The notes beneath the pieces were generated by a model. It was not told the DNA's origin. It saw only the letters and a program-made list of their open reading frames with translations, and did no database searches. Positions 63,473 to 64,000 of a DNA stretch of 64,000 bases are shown piece by piece. The position numbers and the translations under genes were made by a program. Source of the DNA: Deltaproteobacteria bacterium HGW-Deltaproteobacteria-4. Lineage in GTDB: Bacteria; Desulfobacterota; Desulfuromonadia; Desulfuromonadales; UBA2197. The stretch lies in contig PHAV01000008.1 of NCBI GenBank assembly GCA_002841765.1, positions 1 to 64,000 on the forward strand, written 5' to 3'. Numbering within the stretch: the stretch's first letter is position 1; each line of letters begins with the position of its first letter.

Positions 63473-64000
63473 ATTATTTCACCAACACTCTCACCCAAAA
63501 CCCGCTCAAGGTACTCGCGGTAGCTCGATTTTGGTGTCGCAGCGACGATTTCGGCAAACCTTTTTTGATCGACAAACCCTTTGCGCAAAGCGATCTCTTC
63601 GAGGCAGGCGATCTTCAACCCCTGGCGTTGTTCCAGAGTACCGATGAAGTGGCTCGCTTCGAGAAGACTCTGGTGAGTACCGGTATCGAGCCAGGCGATG
63701 CCGCGGCCGAGACATTCGACGGTGAGCTGGCCACGGCGCAGATATTCAAGGTTGACATCGGTTATCTCCAATTCACCGCGTAAAGACGGCTTCATGTTGC
63801 GGGTAATCTCCACCACCTGTCCATCATAGAGATAAAGGCCGGGGACGGCGAAGTGCGACTTGGGATGAGCCGGTTTTTCTTCGATGGAGAGGACCTGGCC
63901 GGCCTTGTCGAACTCGACGACGCCATAGCGCTCGGGATCGGTGACCGGATAGCCGAAGACCATGGCGCCGCGGCTGAATTCGGCCATGATGCGGTCGATC
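63469..64000 (-). CDS. rfbA: Glucose-1-phosphate thymidylyltransferase (partial, continues beyond the window)
   Basis: The C-terminal 176 or so residues are present, reading through the window edge at IDRIMAEFS. Motifs: VFGYPVTDPERYGVVEFD, EEKPAHPKSHFAVPGLYLYD, GRGIAWLDTGTHQSLLEA and the final PKSSYREYLERVL, as in RmlA/RfbA. It makes dTDP-glucose for L-rhamnose. It overlaps rfbC by ATGA. The N-terminal GxGTRL site lies outside. Confidence 0.95.
   Translation of the reverse strand, partial: IDRIMAEFSRGAMVFGYPVTDPERYGVVEFDKAGQVLSIEEKPAHPKSHFAVPGLYLYDGQVVEITRNMKPSLRGELEITDVNLEYLRRGQLTVECLGRGIAWLDTGTHQSLLEASHFIGTLEQRQGLKIACLEEIALRKGFVDQKRFAEIVAATPKSSYREYLERVLGESVGEII

Noticed and set aside
1-64000. 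CRISPR arrays, tRNA, rRNA and known riboswitches
   Set aside because: I saw no regularly spaced direct repeats, no cloverleaf and no conserved riboswitch core; this was by eye only, so weak examples could be missed.

Overview
The window is a GC-rich bacterial chromosome segment. Gene content points to a deltaproteobacterium of the Desulfuromonadales/Geobacter type: a B12-binding radical SAM DUF4080 protein, a haem-binding multihaem-type cytochrome, a PqqD-like/radical SAM/SPASM peptide maturase, several RND pumps, and many short palindromic intergenic repeats. The lineage is an inference from gene families, not from a marker gene.

Layout. 1-3158 is a mobile-element scar: the last 19 codons and right end of an IS256-type element, a zinc-ribbon gene whose 3' end is now the IS end, a small membrane-protein gene whose 5' end is lost, and a complete IS21-family element (istA/istB). 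3159-3627 is repeat-rich non-coding DNA. 3628-9421 is an RND tripartite efflux operon (outer-membrane factor, fusion lipoprotein, permease) behind a promoter and a TetR-type palindrome. 9611-11281 is a candidate peptide-modification cassette: a 20-residue Cys-rich peptide with its own promoter, ribosome site and terminator, then a Cys-rich small protein and a radical SAM/SPASM enzyme with a PqqD-like N-terminus. 11373-20544 carries, all on the minus strand, dodecin, a small Cys-rich protein, an L,D-transpeptidase (LdtD/YcbB type) with a MepK/YcbK-type DUF882 protein, MFS, YkgJ, DUF2905, a copper-type P-ATPase, a TPR protein and Hsp33. 20650-24153 pairs a nucleotidyltransferase with glycogen phosphorylase. 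24216-29189 holds DarP, an unusual radical SAM protein, DUF3147, an aldo/keto reductase and DUF445. 29379-36883 is an envelope-stress block: TolC-MacA-MacB-type exporter, a Spy/CpxP-like protein, and a BaeS/BaeR-like two-component pair. 36912-43397 holds an RluA-type pseudouridine synthase, a haem-binding cytochrome, a Gate-domain membrane protein, the DUF4080 radical SAM protein and UvrB. 43878-50394 is a second RND system (fusion protein, permease, then a formate/nitrite channel and a TolC-like protein). 50417-64000 is a surface-polysaccharide locus read on the minus strand: dTDP-rhamnose genes (rfbA partial, rfbC), a CDP-3,6-dideoxyhexose pathway (rfbF, rfbG, rfbH and a reductase/epimerase), five glycosyltransferases, an asparagine-synthase-like amidotransferase and a sulfotransferase. 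One glycosyltransferase is strikingly AT-rich and is joined to a decapitated acetyltransferase gene.

How it fits together: most of the window concerns the cell envelope (efflux, peptidoglycan cross-linking, LPS/capsule sugars, envelope stress). The observation I rate highest is the tiny Cys-rich peptide with its own terminator, placed directly ahead of a radical SAM/SPASM maturase. All functions are from reading motifs; no searches were run.
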